DNA of 64,000 bases from the NCBI GenBank assembly GCA_032622095.1, contig CP136065.1, forward strand, positions 69,345,675 to 69,409,674. The letters are read 5' to 3'. This DNA comes from Siphonodentalium dalli. Taxonomy: Eukaryota; Mollusca; Scaphopoda; Gadilida; Siphonodentaliidae. This document shows, piece by piece, positions 1 through 12,339 of this stretch. The notes beneath the pieces were generated by a model. It made no database searches and was not told where the DNA came from. It was given only the letters and a program-made list of their open reading frames with translations. How positions within the stretch are numbered: position 1 is the first letter of the stretch; each line of letters starts with the position of its first letter. The position numbers were made by a program, and so were the translations under genes.

Positions 1-19
1 AGATGTAAATATTTACGAT

Positions 20-165
20 CAGGCGATGTTTTTATGAGGTGGTATGGTCGATTTCTTTAACATTTTCGACGATGTTAGTAAAATGTTACATTGCACAGGT
101 TGACATAGCGCATGTGACTAACGTTTTCAATTTCACTCACACAAACAAGTCCATAATGAGTAATC
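20..165 (+). repeat. Homologue of gene B intron 2 segment (58290-58428)
   Basis: TGGTATGGTCGATTTCTTTA...AATGTTACATTGCACAGGTTGACAT...AACAAGTCCATAATG. It could be the remnant of another gene copy upstream, but no FReD exon follows. At 165 it passes into a fragment of the dispersed repeat seen at 12600. Confidence 0.6.
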
Positions 166-270
166 CCATAAGTAGCTCATTATGGGTTTTTTTCAAAAAC
201 AAATCAGTGCAATATGGACCTACACGTATGTGAATATTTATGTCCAATGTGAACCTATTTGGACAAGGAT

Positions 271-1376
271 ATGTAGGCATATGGGTACTGATGACTATAC
301 TCTTTGAAATCGATAACATCTTCTATATCCGATCAGCCCGATGGACCCATGTGTGGTCGCATTGAAGGGGCCTTAGCACAATACTTTAATATCATAAGAC
401 TAAGCAATACTGCACAAACACTGTGTGCTTATCCAGGAGGAACAAGACACAACCAATCCGATTGAGTGGACCGGATAAAGAAGCCACATATTCAGAGTAA
501 AAGCTGGGCTAACGCAATGCGTTTTGGCAAACATAACTTGCGGGGGAGTTATCATGGTCGGCGTTATAGCCCACTCAACTACCATTATCAACTGCCTTCA
601 GTTCATACATGGCTGTTATATACGGGACCCTTTCCCATCGCAATGGGACTATTAAACCATTGAACATCGGGCCCACACGGGGGCTATATACAAATGAAAC
701 CCAGTATATCGACGTCATCCAGCAACAGGATTGCAGAATAAAGACGGTGATAATGCCATTAATAAATGCTTGAATGTTGTATTGTTCAGCACAGCACTCA
801 CAAACTGCGGAAAATTCAGAATTTTAGACAACGCATTAGCAATAAATGGCAATAAGCTGTAGTGTATAATGTCATTTTCCTATCCCCATTAAAACACAAT
901 AAACGGAAATTGTGAATAACTAGATCGAATCCGTGTAGTCTTTGTATAGTAACATTTACTTTTATGGCTGCCTATAGAAAATAGTGCACATTAAACACAG
1001 TTAATTTGTTGAGCACGGACTGTGAAATCTAGGCACATTGGAAAAACGCTGGCGTAAAGTATATACAACGTTGGACTAAATGGCTTGAATATAAACGTTT
1101 TAGAATAACACACTTAATGTACATAGACAAATATTTCAAGTATTTCAAGAAGAGGATCCACGTAGCGCCTTTGTCCCATCTGCGTCATCCAGTAATGTGT
1201 GATGGTTGTTCAACATAGAATCGGACACTGTTTAAGATAAAAAAAAAACCTATTAGTAAAACTCTGTTGGGTGATGCATTATCTCAGTTGAGATGATCAG
1301 TGTTCACGAAGGATGCAAAGCACGAACAGGGCTCCATAATAGCGTTTTGGTCTGAGTAAATGCAAACCGTATTACG
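271..1376. other. Upstream DNA of gene A, nothing recognised
   Basis: Short unrecognised frames only. No similarity to the gene B upstream block was found apart from the last few bases before the start codon. Confidence 0.45.
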
Positions 1377-1409
1377 TATATTTACGCTCCCGGTCTAAGT
1401 TCATCAGTT
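1377..1409 (+). promoter_or_regulatory. Gene A core promoter (TATA box plus initiator)
   Basis: TATATTTA at 1377-1384 lies 29 nt before the A of an initiator-like TCAGTT (1404-1409, A at 1406). This predicts a 75-nt 5' UTR ending at the ATG at 1481. Gene B has the same arrangement (TATATA, 30 nt, TCAGTA), which makes chance less likely. A second TATA-like TATAAG at 1415 lacks a good initiator downstream. Confidence 0.5.
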
Positions 1410-1480
1410 GCTGCTATAAGAGGGGTTTTAGTCGCAACTAGAAATTTCGTTTTTCTGGATTTATGAACACACCCGTAGTG

Positions 1481-1771
1481 ATGCTGACAGAACTGTTGCT
1501 ACTTGTGTTAACCCAGCATGGTCTAGACGCTATTAGAAGTGGCGACTACACTGTCACCAAAGGGATGAAAGAGAAAGATCTCCATCTTTCCGGCACGGGT
1601 ATTGCATCTCCGAGGAGCCGAATCGAGTGCGCAGACTGGTGTTTCCGGAACCCTTGGTGTGTCGCAGCCACGTACCTCTCAAAAGGTGGTCCACATGGGA
1701 ATACGTGTTTCATGTCGTCTGGTGGTCGGAACTTGGAGAGTGACAGCAATGCAGTGTTCATCAAAAAGAAG
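1481..1771 (+). CDS. Gene A exon 1: signal peptide and PAN/apple domain
   Basis: This exon of 291 nt (97 codons) ends in phase 0 at a consensus donor, AAG|GTGGGT. The same 291-nt length and reading frame recur in gene B, and the coding sequence is close to identical through the stretch around GMKEKDLHL and ECADWC. Four cysteines (C-x3-C-x5-C...C) match the core of a PAN_1 fold; the outer cysteine pair of longer apple domains is absent. The open frame runs on to 1813 only because it reads into the intron. Confidence 0.85.
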
Positions 1772-4700
1772 GTGGGTGTTCAAATCCATATGCATGGTTC
1801 TTTTCATGCTTAGTATAATGTCAGGGAACGCCGCCTATAAACGGCGGGTTAATTGCATACGATTTGGAAATTAACAATTTAAAAACACCAACAACAGACA
1901 CATTAATATCTGAGCCAGTAATCTTGTGGCCTGTTCATATAACACAGATAAGCCCATATCGGTATTCTTTAAATATAACTTGCGCTTTATATGAACCTAA
2001 ATCGATTTGCAATTTCCGTCTTTTATTTTTCTGATAATGTTTATTAATTCTAACCATGAACATTTGCTATAATGTAACACATCCTCGTGCAGATAAGTGC
2101 ATATTATAACGAACCAAAGCCGGACGCTTTGGGTCGTATATAGACACTATCTCATTTTGTGACGTCACCAACTATTATCTAATACGACACTGCTGTTTTG
2201 AATTTTTGCGAGCGTTTTTGTCGCACAGTAGATCGGTGGGCTTAAAGCATTAATGTCGTAATCTGAAATAAACGTGTGCGTTTTTCAATGGCCTGCGTTC
2301 CAAAATGAGGGGAGTTACTATCGGAATTATGCACAGTGAAGTTCATTCGTAGCCGCGGTTTACATTTTATTGAGAACATAATTATAATATATTATGGACT
2401 ATCAAATATTTGCAATGGAATGGCCTAAAATATACATGTCGCGTGCAATGGTAAAATCTCAATCACTCTGACTGGGCTGGGGACAATACTGGAATCGAAA
2501 TCGAAATTCGTGATGCAAGCAAACGTTATTATATCGCGTTTAAATTATCCTAATATTACATAGTACATACGTGAATCTGATAATCCTCAGATATCCTTCT
2601 ATTTTCATGAATCGACAAGAAACACTTACTTATGAACAAAGCAGAAGATACATTCAGGTTATCGCAAATTCGGTCGATGGTGAAAGTTACATGATAACGT
2701 TGCTCGTCGGGTTTCGTTGAAATCGACATTATGACATTTTATGAATGAAATCGACAAGCTTGTTCGTATAGTACACATCTCAATCGGATTTCGCACACAG
2801 CGTCAATAATTTAATGGTTAATTTCAGTTAAATAGTCCCATCTAGACAACAACCAACAGTATTGACTTTTGAATACTTTCAGTTTAATGTTGGTAGTTTA
2901 TATTCTATAATAATTTGTTCAAAAGGAATGGCTTTTAAAAGTTATTTATTTAGGTTTTAAGTCGGTGAGCTCGTAGTCTGTTTGCATTGTGAATCTCTGA
3001 TTTCTCACATGCCTTGATGTATGATATGATTGACCTAATTTATACACGAAATTGCTATTGAACCCACTCTGTCGATGAACACTTTTGCATGTCTGGAGTG
3101 TAATATATCATAATCACACCACGATATATAAGGCCTAAGTTAATCTTATATGATGGGAATTCGAATCTATGAAATTATGTTATAGGATTAAAAAGACAGA
3201 TATATCCTAGCTTATACGTGTGTTTTAGCCGTGGTTCGTTATTTACGCTAGCGTATGATCATATTATTCACATAGTGACTTATTCCGTTTCCCGTTATTC
3301 TGTTTTATTGCGCGGGCCAGGATGAAAACACATTATAAAGAGCCCGGTAAGTCGATTTATGTCCATATAGAGCGTAATTCTGATTCAAATAACGACCTTG
3401 TTTGTGTTTATGTAATAAGTTAAATATGAGGTTATTTGCATGAGACCATGCTGTATAAGACAGACAATGCATCGCGTTGCAATGCGTGTGAGTTGCATTT
3501 ATAATTCTGACAATACAAATATTATTAATACTGGGTGAATTTGTTGTATATGTAAATTGAATTAAACTAGTTAAAACGTAGTATCTATGTCATACTTTGC
3601 CAGGATGTGTCAGGAGACTAATATAGAGAACGGATATTTATGTCGTTATGAAAATGGCAGATCGAAGTGCCAGCTATTATGGGGTTTTACATAACTACTG
3701 TTATCGTTACATACAACTACTGTTCCCCACCTCTCATTAAACATCCATTATTGTCATAGTGAAGGAATAAGCTTCGTGAAATACATGAATATATGTATTT
3801 TTCTAAAAAATAAAATGATGTAGATGATTAATATAGAATCCTCTTGGCTGCTGTAGTGGCTGTCAAATATAATAAAGTCAAGATTTATCTTGAACTTAAT
3901 TGTGATATTTTCTTCTATTCTTTTGGAATTCTAACATGACTCTTTTTTTGTAATAGAACATGCATAATTATAACAAAAGCATGTGAGTTCCTCTGTATGT
4001 GTTGTAGAAAGTACATACTTTCTGAGATTTTGTCATTGTTGGTCTTAAATAAAACCAATATTCATTGATAGACAATATACTTTTCGATATTTTAGATATC
4101 TTTCACATAATGAACAACTATACTGCTAATAATTCAGCCTGTTCGCCTGTTTTCAAAAACCCAAATACGCCCATATCGGCGTTAATTGAATCTGAACTAC
4201 GCTCTATATGAACGTAAATGGGGTAAGAATAGAGTCGATTATGAGCGTATTCAAATTACAAATACTTCCATATCGGGCGTATTTGATGCACGCCCCTAAT
4301 GAAACACGCCCATATTGGCATTATTTAAACTAACTTTTTTCACCGACACGACTTACCAGATTCACGCTCTTTATAATGTGGTTTCACTGCGGCCCACGCC
4401 ATTCAACGGATTAACGGGTATACGCTCATTATGGACTTATTTAACAAATTTGTCAAGCGGAAGTGCGAACTCCGATCACATGGCAGAAACCAATTTAATG
4501 ACATAGAGTCAACACCAAAATTGAGGACCAGAGAAACGACAAGGGAAGTATTTCTTATTACTTATCACTTATTTCGTATTACTTATTACTGCGACATGAT
4601 GTATTTTGTTAAAAACCAGAACCCGTACTCATAACTACAGATATGGCAAAACCACAACAGTTAATGATAGAAAAGCGCGAATTCTAGTGACGTGGAACCC

Positions 4701-7700
4701 TTTTCGTATTTGTTTATTAGTAGTAGTTAATTATCCTAAATGTGTCACATTACCGTAAAATACAAACGGCAGAAAAACATATGGGGAATATTATCGTTCT
4801 GTACTTAAAACTCGAATCTGACATTCAGAAAAATGAGAGTATGAACATTACGTCATCACTCTCTTAGATAGTCATTCAATCACATATTAAATTTCAGCGC
4901 ACGTGAGCTTCTGTATTACTGTATTGCTTATTTTGGCACAATATATATGTATACACGATTTCCCTGCATTACTTGTATAAGTGACTTCAAAACAAACAAT
5001 TGCACACAAATTGTTCATTGAATATTCCTACTTTCTAAATACGTACATGAATACATACTGTTCGAGCTCCAGAGAATCTACGTCCGTATAGTGATATGAA
5101 AATGTGTCGCTGCGCCAAAACATTTTAATCAGGATGTACTGATATGAATCCGTATAATGGGTATAGCAGCATATATGATATGCGTCTGGCCCCGCCCTCA
5201 TAACAGATGTACACATAGGGGCCCTGGCAAAACCCAACAAGAAACCTCACCATGTGCACTCTTGCCATATATATTTATCTTTTGTTTTCAGTTTATGTAA
5301 TACGCCACAATTGTAGATACGTTGTCATCTGTTCACAAACATTGTAATTCAACCCTGTATAGGAAAGGGTTTTTTTATTGTAAGTTTTTGTAACTTGTAC
5401 CCAATCTTTTGTAATTTGAAAGATCACAATAAAACATGTTGACAGCAAGAACTGTGTCGCTTTAGTCGACTGTTTATGAAACATGATAGTATACAGTAAA
5501 TCACAATTGTTTTTATTTTATATTTGTAGATTGGTTCACCTGGATACGTAGGTGAGTTTTGTCGGTATTATGTGCCGTTACCCCCATTCCCACCAACACC
5601 CCTGGTTAAGTGACCCTGATAATGTGATATAATGTTGGTGGGTTCTATTGATTTAACCATGATATTGGTTGGGCAATCGATTCTGTTATGAAAAAGTACA
5701 GTTATTTCTCTCAAGTTATCATATTCGCGGCCTTATTTGAACGAATTGGGAAAAAGCAATGGTGTATAAAACGTTAAAATAATGTAATGGCTGTGTTGGT
5801 ATAACAACCGACCATACTCGAAATGTTCATTCTTCTGCGACGTGTGGGCATTTGTTTGATGCATGTGTATCAATCCAAATTACGGTACGGATAGCACAAG
5901 TCTAGTTTACATCTAAGTACTTTTGCCTTTCTCTTATATAGCCGACTTTAAGTGTGAAGTACTGATCATCTAAATCACAGTGAGTTTAATAAAATGTAAC
6001 ACTTGTGACAGTAGCCGGGTTTGTTAATACCTATGTGTGATTTACCTTGATTTCTCGAGTGATTACAAACGATAAATTCAATATCGCGAATTATGTCACT
6101 TTAACTGGAGCGTTATTTAATCATAGGCGATGTCGAAATATATGCGTCATGGATATAATGACGGTACAATTTTTATTTCTGGTAAATCAGATTTTTATTG
6201 TGGAATATAATAAACAGAATTTGATTGAACTGTTGTTGTGAAATATTTAATTTGAGGCAGTGGCTATTTTGTTTTTGTATAATACTCGAGCGCAATGCGC
6301 TCTCGTGTTTGTAAAACATCCCTACCTCTCGTGAATTAATTCATGTCACCAGTTCAATCAGGTGACTATTCACTATTTATTCAAAAGAAATTAGTATATT
6401 TGATCTGATCTCCACACGATAAGTTGATTAATCAAGATAGCTAAGTTGTTTAATAAAGATAATAAGTTGAGTGATAAAAAATGCTAACTTGATTAATCAA
6501 GATAGCTAAGCTCATTAATCAAGATAGTAAGTTGATTAATAAATTTAGCTACCTTGATTAATAACGGCAGCTAAGTTGATTAATCAAGATAACTAGATTG
6601 ATACCAAACATATTCTGTTTAAAATACCTTTTATATTTGTTGTTATACTTATTCTGTATTGTGGAGAGCAGAGGTCCATCTAAGTTTTAAGAACTTGTCC
6701 TCCAATCCCCTAGTATCTGTATATCAATATACTATTAAAATATGTTTAAACCAAACTAAATTGATTAAGCAAGGTAGCTAAATTGATTAATCAAAATAAT
6801 AAGTTGATAGTAACTAAAAGTGGTTATATCCTATCGTACATATCACTGTGTCCGATAAGATTTGATTTGTACAGTATGATACAATCCATTAAAATTGACG
6901 AAAAATCCCGCCACTGGATCCGGGCGTAAAATCTGCTATATAATAGTATGGAAATCGTAACCAGTATTGTCCCTACTGTTATTCACTAACTGGATTACGG
7001 CGAATAAAACTTGGGATTAATTGTTAATATGAGCGAAAATGTTTTCATAACATACAATTTTACTGTTTAACATTCCCAAAATATGTGCGTATAAGACGAT
7101 CAGTCAAGGCGTTGAAGGCCAGATAACATAAACATGGAAGGTATTTAACCCCCATGTCAAATTATGAAAAAGCGTTTCTGTCCACTATATGTTTGTAGAG
7201 TCAGGCACAACTTGGACTTAACTATTCTTGTTACATGTAACTATAATAGTTGAATTTTACAGTGCGAAATCCACTACTTCTCTGAGATTATGGGAACTAT
7301 GGTATGGCGCATCCAAGTGCACAGACTCATTGCACCCTTAAGGATAATGAAGCAAATTAACACTACACTGATCACATATGTGTCGCAACCATTTTCGCTT
7401 TTTTATTTAATAATGACACACGTATTCCTTCCTAAATTTCAATAGCATTGAGACACACTCATTGTAACATTTATACCATTTAAACACCAGTTGACGTGTT
7501 TATCATGTGCGATGGTGATTAATTATTCGCATGAACCTAGACATGTTGTTTCTGCACAAAAGCAAACATGGTACTGATTTAATACTATACTGAATCCGAC
7601 TCACTGAGTCTTGTCAAATATGGTATTGGGGAATGCCCATTTTATCGAATATACACAATGGCAATATTCAAATATTATAGTTGAATAAATCTATAATAAT

Positions 7701-8508
7701 TAAATCCATGATGTTCCCTACATGTTTAACCCCAGCCCCAAATTTTGACATTTCGTTTCTACACGCTATATTGTGTTGGGTTAGGACATTATACAAAGGT
7801 GTTCCAGGGAGACCGTTGATGTTTCAATATATCGTTTTTCTTTTCTCATTTCGGACCATAGACTGTGCGGCACTTAACGAGAATGGCGCTGCGCATGATG
7901 GTGTGTACATAATCACACCAGATGGCGCTACGGAGCGGGATGTCGTCTGCGACATGACGACCGCTGGAGGTGGGTGGACCGTGTTCCAGCAAAGACGAGA
8001 TGGATCAGTCGACTTCTATCGCGGTTGGGCCGAGTACGCCACAGGATTTGGTGACGTCACAGTTGGCGGTAACTACTGGCTTGGACTGGACTGGGTCCAC
8101 AAACTGACATTGGACACACCAAGCGAGCTGTTTGTCAAAATGAAAGCATCTGATGGTAGTGATCATTTCTCCAGGTATTCCAGCTTCGCTATCGACAGCC
8201 AATCATCGCAGTTCGCCTTACACGTGTCAGGATACAGCGGCACAGCAGGCGATTCATTAGCCTTCAATAATGGTGATCTGTTCAGCACAAATGACACCGA
8301 CAACCGACATGCCACATGTAGTTATGCATGCAACGTTTTGTCTCAAGGATGTTGGTGGTACGGCTGCTGTTTCCGATGTAACTTCAATGGAAGGTATCTG
8401 GACACGACAAACGCCCCTGAGTACTGGACAGGTATGTATTGGGACTACGACATGGGATATTACAACTCAATGATGCATACAACGTTGATGCTACGAAGAC
8501 TGGTTTGA
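1481..8508 (+). CDS. Gene A: secreted PAN/apple-fibrinogen-domain lectin-like protein (three exons joined)
   Basis: Exons 1481-1771, 5530-5551 and 7862-8508 join to 960 nt, an open frame of 319 residues plus TGA. Residues 1-17 are a signal peptide (hydrophobic ELLLLVL core, likely cut after GLDA). Residues 22-97 form a small PAN/apple domain with Cys50, 54, 60 and 76. Residues 98-104 are a linker from the micro-exon. Residues 105-319 are a complete fibrinogen-related domain, with the GGGWTVFQ and VSGYSGTAGDS motifs, a calcium-site D-x-D at 249/251, and WWY at 269-271. Proteins of this build are usually extracellular pattern-recognition lectins; the ligand cannot be predicted. The start at 1481 matches the only ATG conserved in gene B; an in-frame ATG at 1463 would add six residues. 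Splicing is inferred from signals and phase, not from transcripts. Confidence 0.82.
1945..2012 (+). repeat. Fragment of dispersed repeat (same family as 4130-4450)
   Basis: The stretch with AAGCCCATATCGGTATTC and the following CTTTATATGAACCTAAAT resembles 4165-4222 and 32270-32350. It is noncoding and only a fragment. Confidence 0.45.
2378..3275 (+). repeat. 0.9-kb inverted repeat, arm 1 (partner 61800-62710)
   Basis: Nearly the whole stretch can be matched, with scattered substitutions, to the reverse complement of 61800-62710. Anchors include TATTATGGACTATCAAATAT near 2389, AATCGAAATCGAAATTCGTG near 2495, CTCAGATATCCTTCTATTTT near 2586 and CACGATATATAAGGCCTAAG near 3120. No coding frame survives. 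The function and family are unknown. Confidence 0.75.
4130..4450 (+). repeat. Dispersed noncoding repeat, copy 1 (others 12340-12730 and 32260-32650; fragment 165-270)
   Basis: The run from GACTTACCAGATTCACGCTC (about 4352) through GCCATTCAACGGATTAACGG matches 12505-12580 and 32440-32510, in the same order with substitutions. It contains repeated phrases of the type 'CCCATATCGGCxTT ... CTATATGAACxTAAA'. It resembles an old noncoding transposon or SINE-like unit; I could not define its ends. Confidence 0.6.
5530..5551 (+). CDS. Gene A micro-exon 2 (22 nt)
   Basis: A T-rich tract ending TTTGTAG precedes 22 nt, followed by the strong donor G|GTGAGT. It reads ATT GGT TCA CCT GGA TAC GTA G (I-G-S-P-G-Y-V plus one base). 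Its entry phase (0) and exit phase (1) are exactly what is needed to join exon 1 to the FReD exon, which starts two bases into the Asp codon before the first FReD cysteine. Gene B has a 13-nt counterpart with the same flanks and a shared GGATAC-TAG core, which is the main support. Confidence 0.75.
5552..7861 (+). other. Gene A intron 2
   Basis: This 2.3-kb AT-rich intron begins GTGAGT and ends TTTCGGACCATAG. It contains the TTGATTAATCAA palindrome array (6418-6812). The open frame that extends upstream of the FReD exon from 7681 is intronic readthrough. No other exon is recognised. Confidence 0.65.
6418..6812 (+). repeat. Array of short palindromes TTGATTAATCAA with AGCTAA spacers
   Basis: Between 6418 and 6600 the phrase 'AAGTTGATTAATCAAGATAG' recurs with degenerate variants, separated by AGCTAAG. 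A short tail of the same array is at 6760-6812. The core is a perfect 12-bp palindrome. A comparable array built on TTGTTTAAACAA sits in gene B intron 1 (46998-47285). Confidence 0.65.
7862..8508 (+). CDS. Gene A exon 3: complete fibrinogen-related domain
   Basis: One exon encodes 215 residues from the Asp-Cys that opens FReDs to the final RRLV and TGA at 8506-8508. The acceptor is ACCATAG|ACTGTGCGG. Conserved features are VVCDMTT, GGGWTVFQQRRDGS, DFYRGW, GFGD, YWLGLD, VSGYSGTAGDS, the D-x-D pair and NFNGRYL. The usual GAWWYxSCHxSNLNG loop reads GCWWYGCCFRCNFNG. Cys257, 268, 273 and 277 are therefore additional to the canonical set (106, 134, 261, 274), and the His that follows the last canonical Cys in many family members is Phe. 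Confidence 0.92.
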
Positions 8509-8627
8509 GGATAAAAAATCTGGCGAGACGAAATATTGGAATGACATAGTACCACACGGTGTGACGAACTGTATCATAACCGACCGTCAACTGGAACCAA
8601 CGGCCGATTTATCTGTATTCATGGTGA

Positions 8628-8633
8628 AATAAA
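8628..8633 (+). terminator. Gene A poly(A) signal
   Basis: AATAAA lies 120 nt after the stop. The sequence just downstream (CTTTTCATATGCTTC...TTTAGTTT) is also conserved after the gene B AATAAA at 60755, which supports real 3' ends in both. Confidence 0.7.
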
Positions 8634-8855
8634 ACTGGAACTTTTCATATGCTTCTTTAAATTTAGTTTGTTATAATCTTCAGAATCGTCCAAATAGCAT
8701 AGATGTACATGCGCTCGCACGAGTGTGATTAATGCCACTTCGCTTAGCATATTGTAGTTGACCACCGCATTTGTTACATCCATGAGTTACATAATGAATA
8801 CTGACATAATGTATCTAAGGATTAGTTTATTGAAATGGATGTAAGCTCAATCTAT

Positions 8856-9361
<506 letters not shown>

Positions 9362-9762
9362 TGTATATCTATAGATATAGACATGCATGGTAATGACCAT
9401 ATGTGGATTCTAAGCCATCGCAATAAATAAAATAGCTGGAACTGAACGTCTGGCACCACATATACAGCTCTAAAATAGGACACAGTTAAATGCTACATGT
9501 CACTTGACATTGTGAAGAATACATGCCAACCGGTCACGCATGTTTGTGGTGATAGTATGTGGGTACATTTAAAACAGTCATTTTTCTTGTTTATCGTGAT
9601 ATTATGTGTGAATACAATTTCGTATGAAAAGTACATGCAAATGTAGGTACATGTATGTTAAATAATATTACGGATACACCCAGACTACAGTGTTACCATG
9701 CAAATGCCAAATATTATTTTTTTGCTGTATCGGGTCTAGTATGCTAAACATTATTACGGTCC

Positions 9763-10002
9763 GAAATTCTGCGCTTTTCCTGTTTTCCAGCTCATAGCTG
9801 GAAAATTTACACTTACCGACATACAGCTGTAGAGGGCGCAGGCTGTATTGACGTGCCGATTGAGCCGAAATTTTATAATTATAGTCACTCTCATATGAGA
9901 ACTACACATGCCAATCTAGAAGTCCAGATATGGTCGGCGTCATGCGTTTTGAATATCGAATACCATACTATGGTCTGGAAAACAGGAAAAGCGCGGAATT
10001 TG
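9763..10002. mobile_element. 240-bp foldback MITE
   Basis: The ends are inverted copies of each other: GAAATTCTGCGCTTTTCCTG at the left and CAGGAAAAGCGCGGAATTT at the right, continuing into CTGGAAAA on both sides. It is absent from the matching position in duplication copy 2 (about 30600). Confidence 0.7.
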
Positions 10003-10969
10003 GCACGAAGCTTCAGTAGCAGAGCACGAATTGGACTCATGGTGCACCCCTCATGCATAAAACGAATTGTTTTTGTTTTTTATGAATATCGAATATCGAA
10101 CGTCGAACTAACTTGACGCGAATATCGAACGTCGAACGAACTTCACATATCTGGCAAAAACAGTGAATTATAGTTGAGGTCAAATTGTGGTTCATAACTT
10201 ACCGAATAAATACAATTTTGCAGTTGTAAGTTTAAGCTTGAGCCATGTTATTGTGCTTGTGGCCCTGCAATGTGTATGTACATTAAAGTACATTAAAGTA
10301 CATTTCTCTGCCTTGTGAACTTACTGATGCATAAGCTTGGATGCATTTTGGACTTTAGGTAGATGTATACAAGTTGTCAACAATCTAATATGAACTGCTA
10401 TCCCTTTCAGCATCCCTTCATTCATTCATATTACGAGGAAGGTTGCAAGGAGGGGCAGGTAAATCATTTATATCCCACTGCATGCAGTTGCACCATGTAA
10501 TGAGTGATCATTATGTATCTGTTGACGTATCAGGGACTTGTCTACCTTCCAGCATCCGTTCATTTTGCCTTTCGCGAGGTGATGCGAGGAGAGGGGAGAT
10601 GATTCCGTACTATCGACGAATGAATGAGAGTTAGACTAGATGTTCCAGAAGTATTCCACTTTGTAAAGCATTAATTTTGATGTCACAAGACAGAAAAATC
10701 AACATTATGCACATAGGGTGCTATCCACTGATCGCATAATTACATTAATTTTAGTACATATTATTTGCAGCTGTGTTGATAGGATATTTGTACTACAACT
10801 CTCCAAACGTCGAGTGATTAGTTATTGCGGTCCATGTTGGCGCTGACCGTACTCAAAACATAAACAACATTCCGATATGGGCCAAATCATATGGGCCATT
10901 CTCGAATACCACAATGTCATTCTTAAATAGTATCTAACCAGTAAACAACATTCCGATATGGGGTCCAAT

Positions 10970-11238
10970 TTTACACGTGTGTGCGTGGTTAAAGACGATT
11001 TGTAGTGACACACGTCAATTGTTACACGGGTGTGTGGTTAAACCTGGTTATAAGTAACCCACGTTAAATCCTACACGTTAAATGATACACGTGTGTGTGG
11101 TTAAACCTGGTTATAAGTAACACACGTTAAATCCTACACGTTAAGTGATACACGTGTGTGTGTGTGGTTAAACCTTGTTATTAGTAACACACGTTAAATC
11201 CTACACGTTAAATGATACACGCATGTGTGGTTAAATAT
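10970..11238 (+). repeat. Tandem array, about 62-bp unit
   Basis: About four degenerate units carry TACACGTGTGTGTGGTTAAA, then CTGGTTATAAGTAACACACG and TTAAATCCTACACG. CACGTG recurs in each unit. Just upstream, 10860-10960 holds two copies of AACAACATTCCGATATGGG. Confidence 0.8.
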
Positions 11239-11246
11239 GGTTATGA

Positions 11247-11709
11247 GGCAGGTTGCGAGCAATAAATTCCCGTTCAAACGGCAAACGTCAAGTTGTAAAT
11301 TTGGCAGAAACGTCACTAATTTCGTGATTCGACTTCACGGCCAAATGACTTGCAGTTCGCCTTCTGCTATATAACTCGTAAATTCAAATATCCGTCATGT
11401 CATGTTAAATGGAATTAACCTTATTGGTCAATTTGCTTGACGAAGAAGACTTGTGTATATATTCGGGGACAAATATCTTCTGTCTATAATTCTCCATACT
11501 TGTTTTTATAAACTGGCCTTTGTGCATAAAGATTACACTTGTAAAACGCACCGTCAAGTCAATGTGAGCGGCAAGGTGAATCGTCCCTCGATACCAATAA
11601 CATACATAGTATTACACCGTGGCGTATATGTACATCACGAGGACACGACTGTGTTGCTCGTGATTGTCGTTAGCCGTTTGAACGGGAACTTGTAGTTCGC
11701 AACCTACCC
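11247..11709. mobile_element. About 460-bp element with terminal inverted repeats
   Basis: The left end GGCAGGTTGCGAGC...TTCCCGTTCAAACGGC is mirrored at the right end by GCCGTTTGAACGGGAA...GTTCGCAACCTACC. No transposase frame is present, so it is nonautonomous. The family is not identified. Confidence 0.65.
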
Positions 11710-11725
11710 ATACGCCATGTCACTA

Positions 11726-12124
11726 CATGTGCAGCTTATGTCCATGTATCGTCCATCGAATGTTTAAACAAACGTTTGACCCAGTGGTATAATACGCCCT
11801 GTCACTAACTCGCGGCCATATTGGATCAAGCAGGTCTATAGTTACATGGTTTCATAGATCCACCCAGGTCCGTCCAGGTTATGTGGTTTTAGTTCTACAA
11901 GTCAAAGTTCTGGAGCAGCATTTCCATATACGGGGCTTTTAAATATTCATGACTTCCATATATGGAAATGCTACTCCAGAACTTTGAAATGTATCACTAA
12001 AACCACTGAACCGGACCTGGTGGATCCAAAATGGTCACCTATTAGCGACAGGGCGTATTATACCACTGGGACAATCGTGCGTTTAAACATTCAATGGACG
12101 CAACATGGACACAAGCTGCACGTG
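11726..12124. repeat. 400-bp imperfect palindrome
   Basis: Arms of about 200 bp run from CATGTGCAGCTTATGTCCAT inwards through CAGTGGTATAATACGCCCTG to CAAAGTTCTGGAGCAGCATT and back, with the centre near 11930. A degraded version occupies 31755-32040 in duplication copy 2, so the palindrome predates the duplication. Confidence 0.8.
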
Positions 12125-12339
12125 CACTTCGTGAGTATGATACTCGTACATGGAAAGCCTTTGTCACAATAACAGTCGCTTGTCCCGCACATACACGTAT
12201 ATATATATAGTCAGCAAAACCAGAATACCATTTAGGAAAGATCATGGTCAAATATGACAGCCAATATACGCGACAAATAATTTTAATTTTTAAGTAATGG
12301 TTAACACCCGTGTTGTTATATTCACCAGGTAGATCAGCC

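Larger units (their letters stand above)
1772..5529 (+). other. Gene A intron 1
   Basis: This 3.76-kb intron begins GTGGGT and ends TTTGTAG after a T-rich tract. It holds one arm of a long inverted repeat (2378-3275) and copies of the repeat family listed at 1945 and 4130. I see no other exon; the open frames here (up to 70 codons) are chance. Confidence 0.7.

Noticed and set aside
1463-1480. Upstream in-frame ATG as the start of gene A
   Set aside because: The aligned gene B sequence has no ATG there; the conserved start is at 1481.
1776-1777. Alternative exon 1 donor (GGGTGTTC) that would join directly to the FReD exon in phase
   Set aside because: It is a weak donor, has no counterpart in gene B (whose only good donor is phase 0), and would ignore the well-formed micro-exon.
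7681-7861. N-terminal extension of the FReD open frame in gene A
   Set aside because: It begins with TTG, has no homology to gene B, and ends in a polypyrimidine tract and acceptor, so it is intron.
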